Notes under the pieces: model-generated | Databases searched by the model: none | Told to the model about the DNA's origin: nothing | The model's input: only the letters and a program-made list of their open reading frames with translations | Position numbers and translations under genes: made by a program | Part shown: one piece after another, positions 1-7,392 of the stretch | Position numbering within the stretch: the first letter of the stretch is position 1 | Layout of the letters: each line of letters begins with the position of its first letter | DNA from: JANOGU01 sp964499865 | GTDB lineage: Bacteria; Pseudomonadota; Alphaproteobacteria; Rhodobacterales; Rhodobacteraceae | DNA length: 23,381 bases | Direction of reading: 5' to 3' | NCBI GenBank assembly: GCA_964499865.1 | Contig: CAZCPY010000045.1 | Span: 1-23,381, forward strand

Positions 1-48
1 ACGGCCTGCCACCCCTCACAAGGGTGAACAACCTGATGAGAACTCACA
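1..48 (+). mobile_element. IS481-family insertion sequence, right end with transposase C-terminus (partial)
   Basis: Read on the + strand, codons 3-53 give G-L-P-P-L-T-R-V-N-N-L-M-R-T-H-S-stop. This resembles the tail of IS481-type transposases, which typically end in a NLLxxHT/S-like sequence overlapping the terminal repeat. Read outward-in from base 48, the end is TGTGAGTTCTCATCAGGTTG, matching the element end at 23332 in 21 of 26 bases. It abuts GCTAGA (49-54), which fits the NCTAGN target preference known for IS481. The transposase stop codon is supplied by the target TAG. Only the last ~48 bases of the element are in the window. The family assignment rests on remembered IS481 termini and was not searched. 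Confidence 0.8.
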
Positions 49-49
49 G

Positions 50-1519
50 CTAGAGCCGGTAAAGCGCGCCGAACTTGGCCTCCAGATAGTCCAGAAGCGG
101 GCCCGCCGCGGGCTCTGCCCCGGTTGCCGCCACGATGGTCTGCCGCGGGGGGCGCAGGCCGCCGTGGCGCTGCAGGCGGTCGCGCAGCCAGCCGGTGGCG
201 GGCGAGGGGTCGCCCGCGGCCAGCGCCGCGTCGAGGTCGGGCAGGTCGGCGCGCAGCGCCCGGTGCAGGCAACCGGCATAGATGTTGCCCAGCGTATAGG
301 TCGGGAAGTAGCCGAACAGCCCGACCGACCAGTGCACGTCCTGCAGCATCCCCCGCGACGGGCGGTCCACGGCCAGGCCGAAGTCGGCCAGGAAACGGTC
401 GTTCCACGCGGCTTCCAGGTCGGCCACCGCCAGATCGCCCCGCACCAGCGCGCGTTCCAGATCGAAGCGCAGCATGATGTGCAGGTTGTAATGCACCTCG
501 TCGGCCTCGGTGCGGATATGGCCCGACGTCACGCGGTTCACCGTGGCATGAAATGCCCCGGCGTCCGCCGGCCCGATGTCGCCGAAGTGCGCCCGCATCC
601 GGCCGAACAGCCAGCCGGTGAAGGCCTGGCTGCGGCCAAGCTGGTTCTCGTAGATCCGGCTCTGGCTTTCGTGCACGCCCATCGACACGCCCTGCCCCAC
701 GGGCGTCAGCGCATGGGCCGGGTCGATCCCCTGTTCATAGGCCGCGTGCCCCACCTCGTGGATGGTGGCGTAAAGGCAGTTGAACGGCTCGCGGGCCACC
801 ACCCGCGTGGTGATGCGCACATCGTGCCCGGACCCCGAAGAGAAGGGATGCACGGCGAGGTCCAGCCGCCCGCGCGTCCAGTCATAGCCGAAGGCGGTGG
901 CAAGCTCGCGCGCCAGCGCCATCTGCCCCTCGGCCGGAAAGTCGCGCGCCAGCCCCGCCGGTTCCGGCGCGCCCAGCACCGCGGACCGCAGCGCCACCAG
1001 GCGCGGGCGCAGGGCCGCGAACATCGCCGCCACGTCCGCCGCGGTCATGCCGGGTTCGTAGTCGTCCAGCAGCGCGTCGTAGGGGTCGCCGCCGGAGGCA
1101 AGGCATTGCGCCTCGGCGCGCTTCAGCCGCACCACCTCGGCCAGCACGGGCAGGAAGGCCGCCACGTCATCGCGCGCCCGCGCCGCGGCCCAGACCCCCT
1201 GCGACACCGAAGTCACGCGCGCGATCTCCTGCGCCAGCGCCACGGGCACCTTGGCCGCCCGCGCGGCAGAGCGACGGATCAGGCGCAGCTGCGCCTGACC
1301 CGCGGCATCGGGCGCCTCTGCCGCCGACAGCCAGCCGGCGATGCGGGGATCGGTGCGGCGGGCGTGCAGCACGCCCTCGATGGCCGCCATCTCCTCGCCG
1401 CGCTGGCCCGCGGCGCCGCGGGGCATCATCGTCTCCTGGTCCCAGCCGAGGCGGCCCGCGATCTGGGCCAGCGCCTGCGTCTGCCGCTCGAAGGCCATCA
1501 GGTCATCGTAGGCGGTCAT
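50..1519 (-). CDS. M32 family metallocarboxypeptidase
   Basis: A 489-residue zinc carboxypeptidase of the Taq/Pfu (M32) family, which removes C-terminal residues from peptides. It has no signal peptide, so it is probably cytoplasmic. The zinc motif HEVGH is at residues 254-258, and HESQSR at 283-288 supplies the third ligand (Glu284). The family-typical IRTEADEVHYNLHI segment follows around 335-348. Length is normal for the family (about 490-510). The ATG start overlaps the ctaA stop by 4 bases (ATGA), so it is probably co-transcribed and translationally coupled with ctaA. The C-terminus (GALYRL) looks complete. Its TAG stop lies in the CTAG that an IS481-type element abuts, so the protein is intact but anything downstream is cut off from it. 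Confidence 0.95.
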   Translation of the reverse strand: MTAYDDLMAFERQTQALAQIAGRLGWDQETMMPRGAAGQRGEEMAAIEGVLHARRTDPRIAGWLSAAEAPDAAGQAQLRLIRRSAARAAKVPVALAQEIARVTSVSQGVWAAARARDDVAAFLPVLAEVVRLKRAEAQCLASGGDPYDALLDDYEPGMTAADVAAMFAALRPRLVALRSAVLGAPEPAGLARDFPAEGQMALARELATAFGYDWTRGRLDLAVHPFSSGSGHDVRITTRVVAREPFNCLYATIHEVGHAAYEQGIDPAHALTPVGQGVSMGVHESQSRIYENQLGRSQAFTGWLFGRMRAHFGDIGPADAGAFHATVNRVTSGHIRTEADEVHYNLHIMLRFDLERALVRGDLAVADLEAAWNDRFLADFGLAVDRPSRGMLQDVHWSVGLFGYFPTYTLGNIYAGCLHRALRADLPDLDAALAAGDPSPATGWLRDRLQRHGGLRPPRQTIVAATGAEPAAGPLLDYLEAKFGALYRL

Positions 1520-2679
1520 GCCGTGCCCTGCCGGATCGAGCCCGCTTGCGGATAGCGCGCAAGGTGGCGCGCCCGCAGGATCAGCACCCAGAGCACCACG
1601 GCGCCCACCTGATGGGTGATCGCCACATGCGGCTGCGCGGCGACCAGCACCGTCCAGACGCCAAGCGCCACCTGCACCGCCACCATCGCCAGCACCGCGT
1701 GGAAGGCCGCGCGCGTGGCCCGGTAGGCAGACCGCCGCCCGCGCAGCCAGGCCACCACGGCAAAGGCGGCCAGCAGATAGCCCGACATGCGGTGGACGAA
1801 CTGCACGAGGCCCGGGTTCTCGAACACCGCATGCCAGACCGGCAGGCTGCCGCCCAGCCCGTCGGGGACGTAGAAGGCATCGGCCGGGAAGAACTGCCCG
1901 TTCATGTCGGGCCAGGTCGGAAAGCCGCGGCCCGCGTCGATGCCTGCCACCAGCGCCCCCAGCAGCACCTGCAGGAAGGCGAAATGCATCAGGCCCGTGG
2001 ACAGCCCGAACAGCCGCGGCTCACCCGCGCGGCGGGCCCGGAGCAGGTCGGCGTCCGACCGCCCCAGCAGCAGCGCATACCAGGCGATCAGGCCCAGGAT
2101 GACGAAGGCAAGCCCCAGATGCACGGCCAGACGGTAGCTCGCGACATCCAGCATGGTGCCGGTCAGGCCCGAGGAGACCATCCACCACCCGATCGCCCCC
2201 TGCATCCCGCCAAGCGCGCCCAGGCCCAGAAGCCGCCCGGTCCATCCCGGCGGAATGGCGCGGGCGGCAAGGAAGCCCAGGAACCCGACGGCCCACACGA
2301 GGCCGATGACGCGGCCGAGCTGGCGGTGGCCCCATTCCCACCAGTAGATCGCCTTGAACGCCGCGAGCGTCATGCCGCGGTTCTGCAACTGGTATTCGGG
2401 GATGGCGCGGTAGCGGTCGAATTCGGTCTGCCAGTCCGCCGCGGACATCGGCGGCAGGGCGCCGGAGAGGGGCCGCCATTCGGTGATCGAAAGGCCCGAG
2501 TCGGTCAGCCGCGTGAGCCCGCCCACCGCGATCATCACCGCCACCAGCGCGAACAGCGCCACCAGCCAGGCCCGGATGGCGCGGCGGGCGGGCCCTGTGT
2601 CGCGGGCGATCAGGCCGCCCCGCGGGGCGGCGGATGCGGGTTCGGTGACCTCCTCGAAGATGCTGCGTCGGCTGGCCAA
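1516..2679 (-). CDS. ctaA: Heme A synthase (COX15/CtaA)
   Basis: Converts heme O to heme A for aa3-type cytochrome oxidase, in the inner membrane. The 387-residue protein is highly hydrophobic with about eight membrane spans. The first (LVALFALVAVMIAVGG, ~39-54) runs into the conserved GLTRLTDSGLSITEW and the WWEWGHRQLGR histidine loop. Further conserved histidines appear in the second half (LMHFAF, FVHRMSGY, ITHQVGA). The start is TTG at 2679. The resulting N-terminus (MASRRSIFEEV) matches what I recall for Rhodobacter CtaA, no ATG lies nearby, and GGAG lies ~9 bases upstream. It is followed by the M32 peptidase gene with a 4-base overlap. A promoter at 2707-2735 leaves a short leader. Confidence 0.95.
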   Translation of the reverse strand: MASRRSIFEEVTEPASAAPRGGLIARDTGPARRAIRAWLVALFALVAVMIAVGGLTRLTDSGLSITEWRPLSGALPPMSAADWQTEFDRYRAIPEYQLQNRGMTLAAFKAIYWWEWGHRQLGRVIGLVWAVGFLGFLAARAIPPGWTGRLLGLGALGGMQGAIGWWMVSSGLTGTMLDVASYRLAVHLGLAFVILGLIAWYALLLGRSDADLLRARRAGEPRLFGLSTGLMHFAFLQVLLGALVAGIDAGRGFPTWPDMNGQFFPADAFYVPDGLGGSLPVWHAVFENPGLVQFVHRMSGYLLAAFAVVAWLRGRRSAYRATRAAFHAVLAMVAVQVALGVWTVLVAAQPHVAITHQVGAVVLWVLILRARHLARYPQAGSIRQGTA

Positions 2680-2706
2680 GGTCGGGCTCCGCGTGGTTGC
2701 GGGCAG

Positions 2707-2735
2707 AGTCTAGGGCGGCCCCGCGGGGCCCGCAA
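2707..2735 (-). promoter_or_regulatory. Predicted promoter of ctaA
   Basis: On the minus strand, TTGCGG (-35, 2730-2735), a spacer of exactly 17 bases, and TAGACT (-10, 2707-2712) lie just ahead of the TTG start at 2679. The leader would be about 20 bases. The same box pair with the same spacing is found upstream of clpX. Confidence 0.5.
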
Positions 2736-2785
2736 GGCGGCGCCCCGCCGCGCCCGGACCGGTCGGATTGTCGGCATTCGCCGCT

Positions 2786-2814
2786 TTGCCGCCATCCCGG
2801 CACTGCGCTATCCT
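2786..2814 (+). promoter_or_regulatory. Predicted promoter of the small ORF at 2856
   Basis: TTGCCG (2786-2791), a 17-base spacer, and TATCCT (2809-2814). The GGAGG ribosome site at 2843-2847 and the ATG at 2856 follow at suitable distances. Confidence 0.4.
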
Positions 2815-2855
2815 CGTCCGGCGTGGGGGCGTTTCGCGCATCGGAGGATGCCGCA

Positions 2856-3146
2856 ATGCCGGACCTGACACTTGTGCCGCTCGTCGCGCATCTTGCCGAC
2901 CAGCGCCGCCCCGACCTTCTGCCATCGCCGCCGCCGGGCACGCCCGCCGCCACCGGCGTGCAGACGCCGCAGGCGGTGACCCCCGTTCCCGCCGTGGACC
3001 GCAGCGCCCGCGCGGGCCCGCAAGAGGACCCCCGCCCGCAGATCATCCCCGCCTTCCGCTTCGTGCCCGAAGGGGCGCCCCTGCGCGACGACCCCGCGCA
3101 ACTGGCCCGCGACTACGCCCGCGCGGCCCGCGACGGCGGGGCGTAA
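2856..3146 (+). CDS. Small Pro/Ala/Arg-rich protein of unknown function (96 aa)
   Basis: I do not recognise this protein. The frame is open further upstream, but the ATG at 2856 has an excellent ribosome site (GGAGG at 2843-2847, 8-base gap), so I start there and obtain 96 residues. It has no signal peptide or membrane segment. The first 20 residues (MPDLTLVPLVAHLADQRRPD) and the last ~30 (PQIIPAFRFVPEGAPLRDDP and onward) look structured. They flank a disordered linker rich in Pro, Ala and Thr. The gene is divergent from ctaA and tail-to-tail with preA. The good ribosome site and promoter-like boxes argue for a real gene. Its function is open. Confidence 0.6.
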   Translation: MPDLTLVPLVAHLADQRRPDLLPSPPPGTPAATGVQTPQAVTPVPAVDRSARAGPQEDPRPQIIPAFRFVPEGAPLRDDPAQLARDYARAARDGGA

Positions 3147-3245
3147 GGCGCCCGGGCGCGCCGGCACCGAAGGCCGCGGCGCCTCGCCCGCCGTCCGGCG
3201 CGCCGGCGACGGCGGAGGCCCCGGCGCAGGGCCGGGGCGGGGTTC

Positions 3246-4547
3246 CTATTCCGCCGCCTTCACCGCCATCGGGTTGTTCGGATGCGTCGTCCAGTTGGCG
3301 TAGTCTCCGACCGTGCGGCCCGTGCGCGGGTCCAGCGCGCCCTTCGGCAGCGTTTCCATGGTGATGCAGTTGTCCACCGGGCAGACGTTGACGCAGAGGT
3401 TGCAGGCCACGCATTCGTCGTCCATCACCTCGAACACCCGGCCCGGCCTGAGCGCGATGGCCTGGTGCGAGGTGTCCTCGCAGGCGGCATAGCAGCGCCC
3501 GCACTTGATGCAGGCGTCCTGGTCGATGCGCGCCTTGGTGACGTGGTTCAGGTTCAGGTCCTGCCATTCGACGAAGTTCGGCACCGCGCGGCCCACCAGG
3601 TCCGACAGCGCCAGCTGCTTTTCGTCCAGATACTGCGACAGGCCCGAGATCATCTCCTGCACGATCTTGAAGCCGTAGGTCATCGCCGCGGTGCAGACCT
3701 GCACGTTGCCCGCCCCCAGCGCGATGAACTCGGCCGCGTCGCGCCAGGTGGTGACGCCGCCGATGCCGCTGATCGGCAGGCCGCGGGTTTCCGGGTTCCG
3801 CGCGATCTCGGCCACCATGTTCAGCGCGATGGGCTTCACCGCCGGGCCGCAGTAGCCGCCGTGCGACCCCTTGCCGTCGATCATCGGAAAGGGCGAGAAA
3901 TGGTCGAGATCGACATTGGTGATCGACTTGACCGTGTTGATCAGGCTGACCGCATCCGCCCCGCCCCGGTGCGCGGCCGTCGCGGGCGGCAGGATCGAGG
4001 TGACGTTGGGCGTCAGCTTCACGATGCAGGGCATCCGGCTGTACTGCTTGACCCAGCGGGTGACCATCTCGATGTATTCCGGCACCTGCCCCACGGCACT
4101 GCCCATGCCGCGTTCCGCCATGCCGTGCGGACAGCCGAAGTTCAGCTCCACCCCGTCGGCCTCGGTATCCTCGATGCGCGCGAGGATGTCCTTCCAGGAG
4201 TCCTCGTCGCAGGGGACCATCAGGCTGATCACCATGGCCCGGTCGCGCCACTTGCGCTTGACCTCCTTGATCTCGCGCAGGTTCACCTCCAGCGGGCGGT
4301 CGGTGATCAGCTCGATGTTGTTCAGCCCCAGAAGCCGCCGGTCCGCGCCCCAGATCGCGCCGTAGCGCGGGCCGTTGACGTTGACGATGGGCGGACCTTC
4401 GGCCCCCAGCGTCTTCCACACCACCCCGCCCCAGCCCGCCCGGAAGGCCCGCTCGACGTTGTAGGCCTTGTCGGTCGGCGGGGCGGAGGCGAGCCAGAAC
4501 GGGTTGGGCGACTTGATGCCGACAAAGGTGCTGGCGAGGTTGGCCAT
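3246..4547 (-). CDS. preA: NAD-dependent dihydropyrimidine dehydrogenase, catalytic subunit PreA
   Basis: Catalytic subunit of the two-subunit bacterial dihydropyrimidine dehydrogenase, which reduces uracil or thymine in the first step of reductive pyrimidine breakdown. The 433 residues form an FMN-binding barrel (~1-320) with NFGCPHGMAERGMG at 136-149, KLTPNVTSI at 177-185, and the phosphate-binding ISGIGGV at 259-265. A C-terminal ferredoxin domain carries two 4Fe-4S motifs: Cys346/349/352/356 and Cys379/382/385/389. In mammalian DPD the loop after GMG reads LACGQ and holds the active-site Cys. Here it reads SAVGQ, so Val occupies that position (alignment by eye, from memory). The ribosome site AGGGAG lies 7 bases before the ATG. 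The partner preT lies upstream, separated by the DedA gene. Confidence 0.95.
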   Translation of the reverse strand: MANLASTFVGIKSPNPFWLASAPPTDKAYNVERAFRAGWGGVVWKTLGAEGPPIVNVNGPRYGAIWGADRRLLGLNNIELITDRPLEVNLREIKEVKRKWRDRAMVISLMVPCDEDSWKDILARIEDTEADGVELNFGCPHGMAERGMGSAVGQVPEYIEMVTRWVKQYSRMPCIVKLTPNVTSILPPATAAHRGGADAVSLINTVKSITNVDLDHFSPFPMIDGKGSHGGYCGPAVKPIALNMVAEIARNPETRGLPISGIGGVTTWRDAAEFIALGAGNVQVCTAAMTYGFKIVQEMISGLSQYLDEKQLALSDLVGRAVPNFVEWQDLNLNHVTKARIDQDACIKCGRCYAACEDTSHQAIALRPGRVFEVMDDECVACNLCVNVCPVDNCITMETLPKGALDPRTGRTVGDYANWTTHPNNPMAVKAAE

Positions 4548-4577
4548 GTCAGACTCCCTGGCGTTGCGCGGGGTGGC

Positions 4578-4640
4578 GGGGGCAGAGGGGGGCTCTGCCC
4601 CCCGCTTCGCTCCCCCCGGGATATTTGTGAAGAGATGAAG
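4578..4640. repeat. Rhodobacteraceae-type intergenic repeat with GC hairpin and GGGATATTT box
   Basis: A 10-base perfect stem (GGGGGCAGAG, 4578-4587, with CTCTGCCCCC, 4593-4602) is followed by CGCTTCGC, a C-run, and GGGATATTTGTGAAGAGATG (4618-4637). I recall many copies of this composite (GC hairpin plus CCGGGATATTT…GATGAAG) in intergenic regions of Rhodobacteraceae genomes. It fills most of the 126-base gap between DedA and preA. It could act as a terminator or mRNA-stabilising hairpin that sets the preA level apart from DedA. Only one copy is in this window. Confidence 0.55.
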
Positions 4641-4673
4641 GGGCGGGCGCAGGCTGCGCCTCCCTGCACGGCC

Positions 4674-5210
4674 CTAGAGCCCCAGCGCACCCCAGGCCCA
4701 GCCGATCAGCGACCCGCCCAGATAGCCGGTCAGCGGCATCGCCCCGGCCCAGGCGATGGCGCCGCCCAGGTTCCAGGGCATGAAGCGCGCCAGCGCCATC
4801 GGCGCCATGCCGCACATCAGGAACACCACCGGGCGCAGCGGGCCGAAGAAGTGGCCCACGATGATTGCCGCGGGGCCCCAGCGGGTGAAGGCGCTGCGGC
4901 CGCGCACCACCAGGTCGGGGTGCTTCTTCAGGGGCCACATCGCCAGGATATGGATGCCGTAGCGCCGCCCCAGCCACCACGAGAAGGTGGAGCCGACAAG
5001 CGCCCCCGCCGTGCCGCCCGCCCAGATCGGCCAGAACGACACGGCCCCCGTCGCCACCAGCCCGCCGACCCCGATCAGGATGGCGGTCGAGGGGATCAGG
5101 ATCGACACCAGCGCCGTCGTCTCGGCGGCGGCGAAGGCCAGCGCGATCCAGAAGGCGAGCCCTGCGTTGGCCGCGACGACGGCGATCACCGATTGCGCAA
5201 GCGCCTCCAC
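4674..5210 (-). CDS. DedA family inner-membrane protein
   Basis: A 178-residue DedA/SNARE-associated family membrane protein. DedA proteins affect membrane lipid and proton-motive-force homeostasis, and several act as lipid-carrier flippases. Hydrophobic segments lie at ~5-30, 33-60 and 62-85. The conserved amphipathic region (HFFGPLRPVVFLMCGMAPM, ~119-137) is followed by the F-M-P-W-N-L-G-G-AIAW re-entrant motif (~143-154). The start is GTG at 5210 with AGGGG ahead of it. The protein is at the short end of the family (about 180-220). It sits between preT and preA on the same strand but has promoter-like boxes of its own. No sequence feature links it to pyrimidine breakdown. Confidence 0.88.
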   Translation of the reverse strand: MEALAQSVIAVVAANAGLAFWIALAFAAAETTALVSILIPSTAILIGVGGLVATGAVSFWPIWAGGTAGALVGSTFSWWLGRRYGIHILAMWPLKKHPDLVVRGRSAFTRWGPAAIIVGHFFGPLRPVVFLMCGMAPMALARFMPWNLGGAIAWAGAMPLTGYLGGSLIGWAWGALGL

Positions 5211-5237
5211 CGGCGACCCCTTCTGATCCGTTGCTGC

Positions 5238-5266
5238 GGGTTAGCCGGATACGGTCGCAGGTGCAA
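5238..5266 (-). promoter_or_regulatory. Predicted promoter of the DedA gene
   Basis: On the minus strand, TTGCAC (5261-5266), a 17-base spacer, and TAACCC (5238-5243) lie between preT and the GTG start at 5210. This would let DedA, and perhaps preA, be expressed independently of the operator in front of preT. Confidence 0.4.
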
Positions 5267-5338
5267 CGGCTGTTGCCGCGCGCGCCTGCGCTGCCGGAAC
5301 CTGCGGCAGGGGGGATGCGGTCCGGCGCCATCGCCGCC

Positions 5339-6655
5339 TCAGCCCGCCAGATGCGCGTGGATGTCCTCGGCCGCATCGCGGCCTTCGGCGACCGCGGTGA
5401 CGGTCAGGTCCTCGCCCCCCGCCGCGCAGTCGCCGCCCGCCCAGACCCCGGCCAGCGAGGTCCGCCCCGGGCCCGTCACCGCGATCTTGCCGCCCTCCAG
5501 CGCAAGCCCGGCGGGCACCCCCGCAAGCGTCTGGCCGATGGCCTTGAACACCTGGTCGGCCTTGAGCCGGAAGGTCTCGCCCGACGGTTTCAGCCCCTCG
5601 GGCGTGTCGAGCACATAGGCGAATTCGGCCTCGGCCGCATGCAGCGCCACGGGCTGCGCGCCGGTCACGATCTTCACGCCCGCGGTGGCTGCGTGTTCCT
5701 GCTCGTAGGCCGAGGCGCCCATCTTCTCGCGCCCGCGGCGGTAGACGATGGTCACGTTCTCGGCGCCCAAGAGCCTGGACTGCACCGCAGCATCGACCGC
5801 CGTCATGCCGCCGCCGATCACCACCACGTTGCGGCCCACGGGCACCTGCGCGCGGTCTTCGGCCTGGCGCAGACCGGCGATGAAGGCCACCGCATCGGTC
5901 GCGCGATCCTCGCCCGGCACGCGCAGGGCGTTCACGCCGGCCAGGCCGATGCCGAGGAACACCGCATCGAAGCCCGCGCGCAGGCCGTCGAGCGTGAGCC
6001 CTCGGCCCAGGGCCTTGCCCGTCTGGATGACGATGCCGCCGATCCGCAGCAGCCAGTCCACCTCTTTCTGCGCAAAGCCTCCGGTCGCCTTGTAGGCGGC
6101 GATGCCGTATTCGTTCAGCCCGCCGGGCTTGGGGCGGGCGTCGTAGACCGTCACGTCATGCCCGTGCATCGCCAGCCGGTGCGCGCAGGCCAGCCCCGCG
6201 GGCCCCGCGCCGACCACCGCCACGCGCTTGCCCGTCGGCGCGGCACGGGTGAAGGGGTGCAGGCCGCGGGCCATCGCCACGTCGGTCGCGTGGCGTTGCA
6301 GGCGGCCGATCTCGACCGGCTTGCCCTCGGCCGCCTCGCGCACGCAGGCCTCTTCGCACAGCGTCTCGGTCGGGCAAACGCGGGCGCAGATGCCGCCCAG
6401 GATGTTCTGGTCCCAGATCGTCCTGGCGGCGGCCTCGGCGGTGCCGGTGGCGATCTGGCGGATGAACAGCGGGATGTCGATCGAGGTCGGGCAGGCGGTG
6501 ATGCAGGGCGCGTCGTGGCAGAAGTAGCAGCGGTCCGCCGCCACCCGCGCCTCGTGTGCGTCGAAGGGCGCCTCGACATCGGCAAAGTTCGCGTCATAGG
6601 CCTGAGGCGGCAGACGCCCCGGCACCACGCCGGGCGTCAGCGGGCTGTTGGTCAT
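5339..6655 (-). CDS. preT: NAD(P)-dependent dihydropyrimidine dehydrogenase, electron-transfer subunit PreT
   Basis: A flavoprotein subunit that takes electrons from NAD(P)H and passes them through Fe-S clusters to PreA. The start is ATG at 6655, preceded by AGGGAG, giving 438 residues. The frame extends further upstream but that part is low-complexity. The N-terminal Fe-S region has Cys43/46/51/55 and Cys90/94/100/104. The FAD fold GAGPAG is at 149-154, the NAD(P) fold GGGMTAVD at 281-288, and a GGDCAAGGEDLTVTAVAEG-type FAD motif near 407-425. The architecture is shared with GltD, but the downstream preA and the other pyrimidine genes in the window favour PreT. A palindromic operator candidate lies 49 bases upstream of the start. 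Confidence 0.94.
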   Translation of the reverse strand: MTNSPLTPGVVPGRLPPQAYDANFADVEAPFDAHEARVAADRCYFCHDAPCITACPTSIDIPLFIRQIATGTAEAAARTIWDQNILGGICARVCPTETLCEEACVREAAEGKPVEIGRLQRHATDVAMARGLHPFTRAAPTGKRVAVVGAGPAGLACAHRLAMHGHDVTVYDARPKPGGLNEYGIAAYKATGGFAQKEVDWLLRIGGIVIQTGKALGRGLTLDGLRAGFDAVFLGIGLAGVNALRVPGEDRATDAVAFIAGLRQAEDRAQVPVGRNVVVIGGGMTAVDAAVQSRLLGAENVTIVYRRGREKMGASAYEQEHAATAGVKIVTGAQPVALHAAEAEFAYVLDTPEGLKPSGETFRLKADQVFKAIGQTLAGVPAGLALEGGKIAVTGPGRTSLAGVWAGGDCAAGGEDLTVTAVAEGRDAAEDIHAHLAG

Positions 6656-6703
6656 CGGTGGCTCCCTGCTGCCGTTTGGCGAAGGCTGGCATGGCGCCCG
6701 GAT

Positions 6704-6719
6704 TTTATCAAACGGTAAA
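6704..6719 (-). promoter_or_regulatory. Imperfect 7-2-7 palindrome, candidate TetR/RutR-type operator for preT
   Basis: On the minus strand the sequence is TTTACCG-TT-TGATAAA, with 5 of 7 half-site positions symmetric. It lies in an AT-rich patch inside an otherwise GC-rich region, 49 bases before the preT start, and overlaps the -10-like TAAAAT. It has the same 7-2-7 layout as the better palindrome at 18638-18653 and shares 6 of 7 bases with it in the left half-site. The assignment is inferred from layout and position. Confidence 0.4.
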
Positions 6720-6789
6720 TTTCCGGCGGGGCGCCGCACCCTCCGCACTGCCCGGAAACCGGGCACCGCCGGCCCGGGCCAAGCGCGCT

Positions 6790-6818
6790 TTCCATCCCCC
6801 CGGGCGCTCGTGTAGAAG
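6790..6818 (+). promoter_or_regulatory. Possible promoter of accBC
   Basis: TTCCAT (6790-6795), a 17-base spacer, and TAGAAG (6813-6818) lie upstream of accB. The -35 box is poor. A 7-base perfect hairpin (TGCCCGG, AAA loop, 6749-6765) lies just upstream, in the 238-base region shared with the divergent preT gene. No other feature is visible in that region. Confidence 0.3.
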
Positions 6819-6893
6819 GCGCCAGGGGCAGCGCGCCGACGAAGCGCCACAGCGAAAGACTGCCGCGCGGGGACCGAGGGGACAGAGGACGGC

Positions 6894-7382
6894 ATGAGCA
6901 AGCACAGCACCGAAAGCGACGTGGCCTTCATCCAGGCCCTGGCCGAGCTTCTGAACAAGAACGAGCTGACCGAACTGTCGGTCAAGCGCGACTACGGTGC
7001 GGACGACAGCCTCGAGGTGCGGGTGGTCAAGCAGGTGACCGTGGTGCAGGCGGCGGCGCCTGTCTACGCGCCCGCCCATGCCCCCGCGGCGGCGGCGCCC
7101 GTCGCCGCAGCCCCTGCCCCGGCCGCGGTCGAGGACCCCGCCCAGCACCCGGGCGCCGTCACCTCGCCGATGGTCGGCACGGTGTACCTGTCGCCCGAAC
7201 CGGGTGCTGCGGCCTTCGCGACCCTGGGCGCCACGGTGGCGGAAGGGCAGACGGTGCTGATCATCGAGGCGATGAAGACGATGAACCAGATCCCCGCGCC
7301 GCGCGCAGGCATCGTCAGGCGGATCCTGGTCGAGGACGGCAGTCCCGTCGAATACGGCGCGCCCCTGATGATCATCGAATAG
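6894..7382 (+). CDS. accB: Biotin carboxyl carrier protein of acetyl-CoA carboxylase (AccB)
   Basis: Carries the biotin that AccC carboxylates and the carboxyltransferase then uses to make malonyl-CoA, the first committed step of fatty acid synthesis. The 162 residues form an N-terminal segment (1-50), an Ala/Pro-rich flexible linker (~52-80), and a biotinyl domain (~86-162). The biotin attachment site EAMKTMN is at 125-131, with Lys128 modified. The domain also contains the SPMVGTVYLSPEPG thumb-type segment typical of bacterial AccB. The start is ATG with AGAGGA 5-6 bases upstream. accC follows after 10 bases, so the pair is an operon. Confidence 0.97.
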   Translation: MSKHSTESDVAFIQALAELLNKNELTELSVKRDYGADDSLEVRVVKQVTVVQAAAPVYAPAHAPAAAAPVAAAPAPAAVEDPAQHPGAVTSPMVGTVYLSPEPGAAAFATLGATVAEGQTVLIIEAMKTMNQIPAPRAGIVRRILVEDGSPVEYGAPLMIIE

Positions 7383-7392
7383 GGCGCGGGCG

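Noticed and set aside
3282..5618. A 778-residue open frame on the + strand opposite preA and DedA
   Set aside because: It is a shadow of preA/DedA: repetitive Arg/His/Asp composition and no ribosome site.
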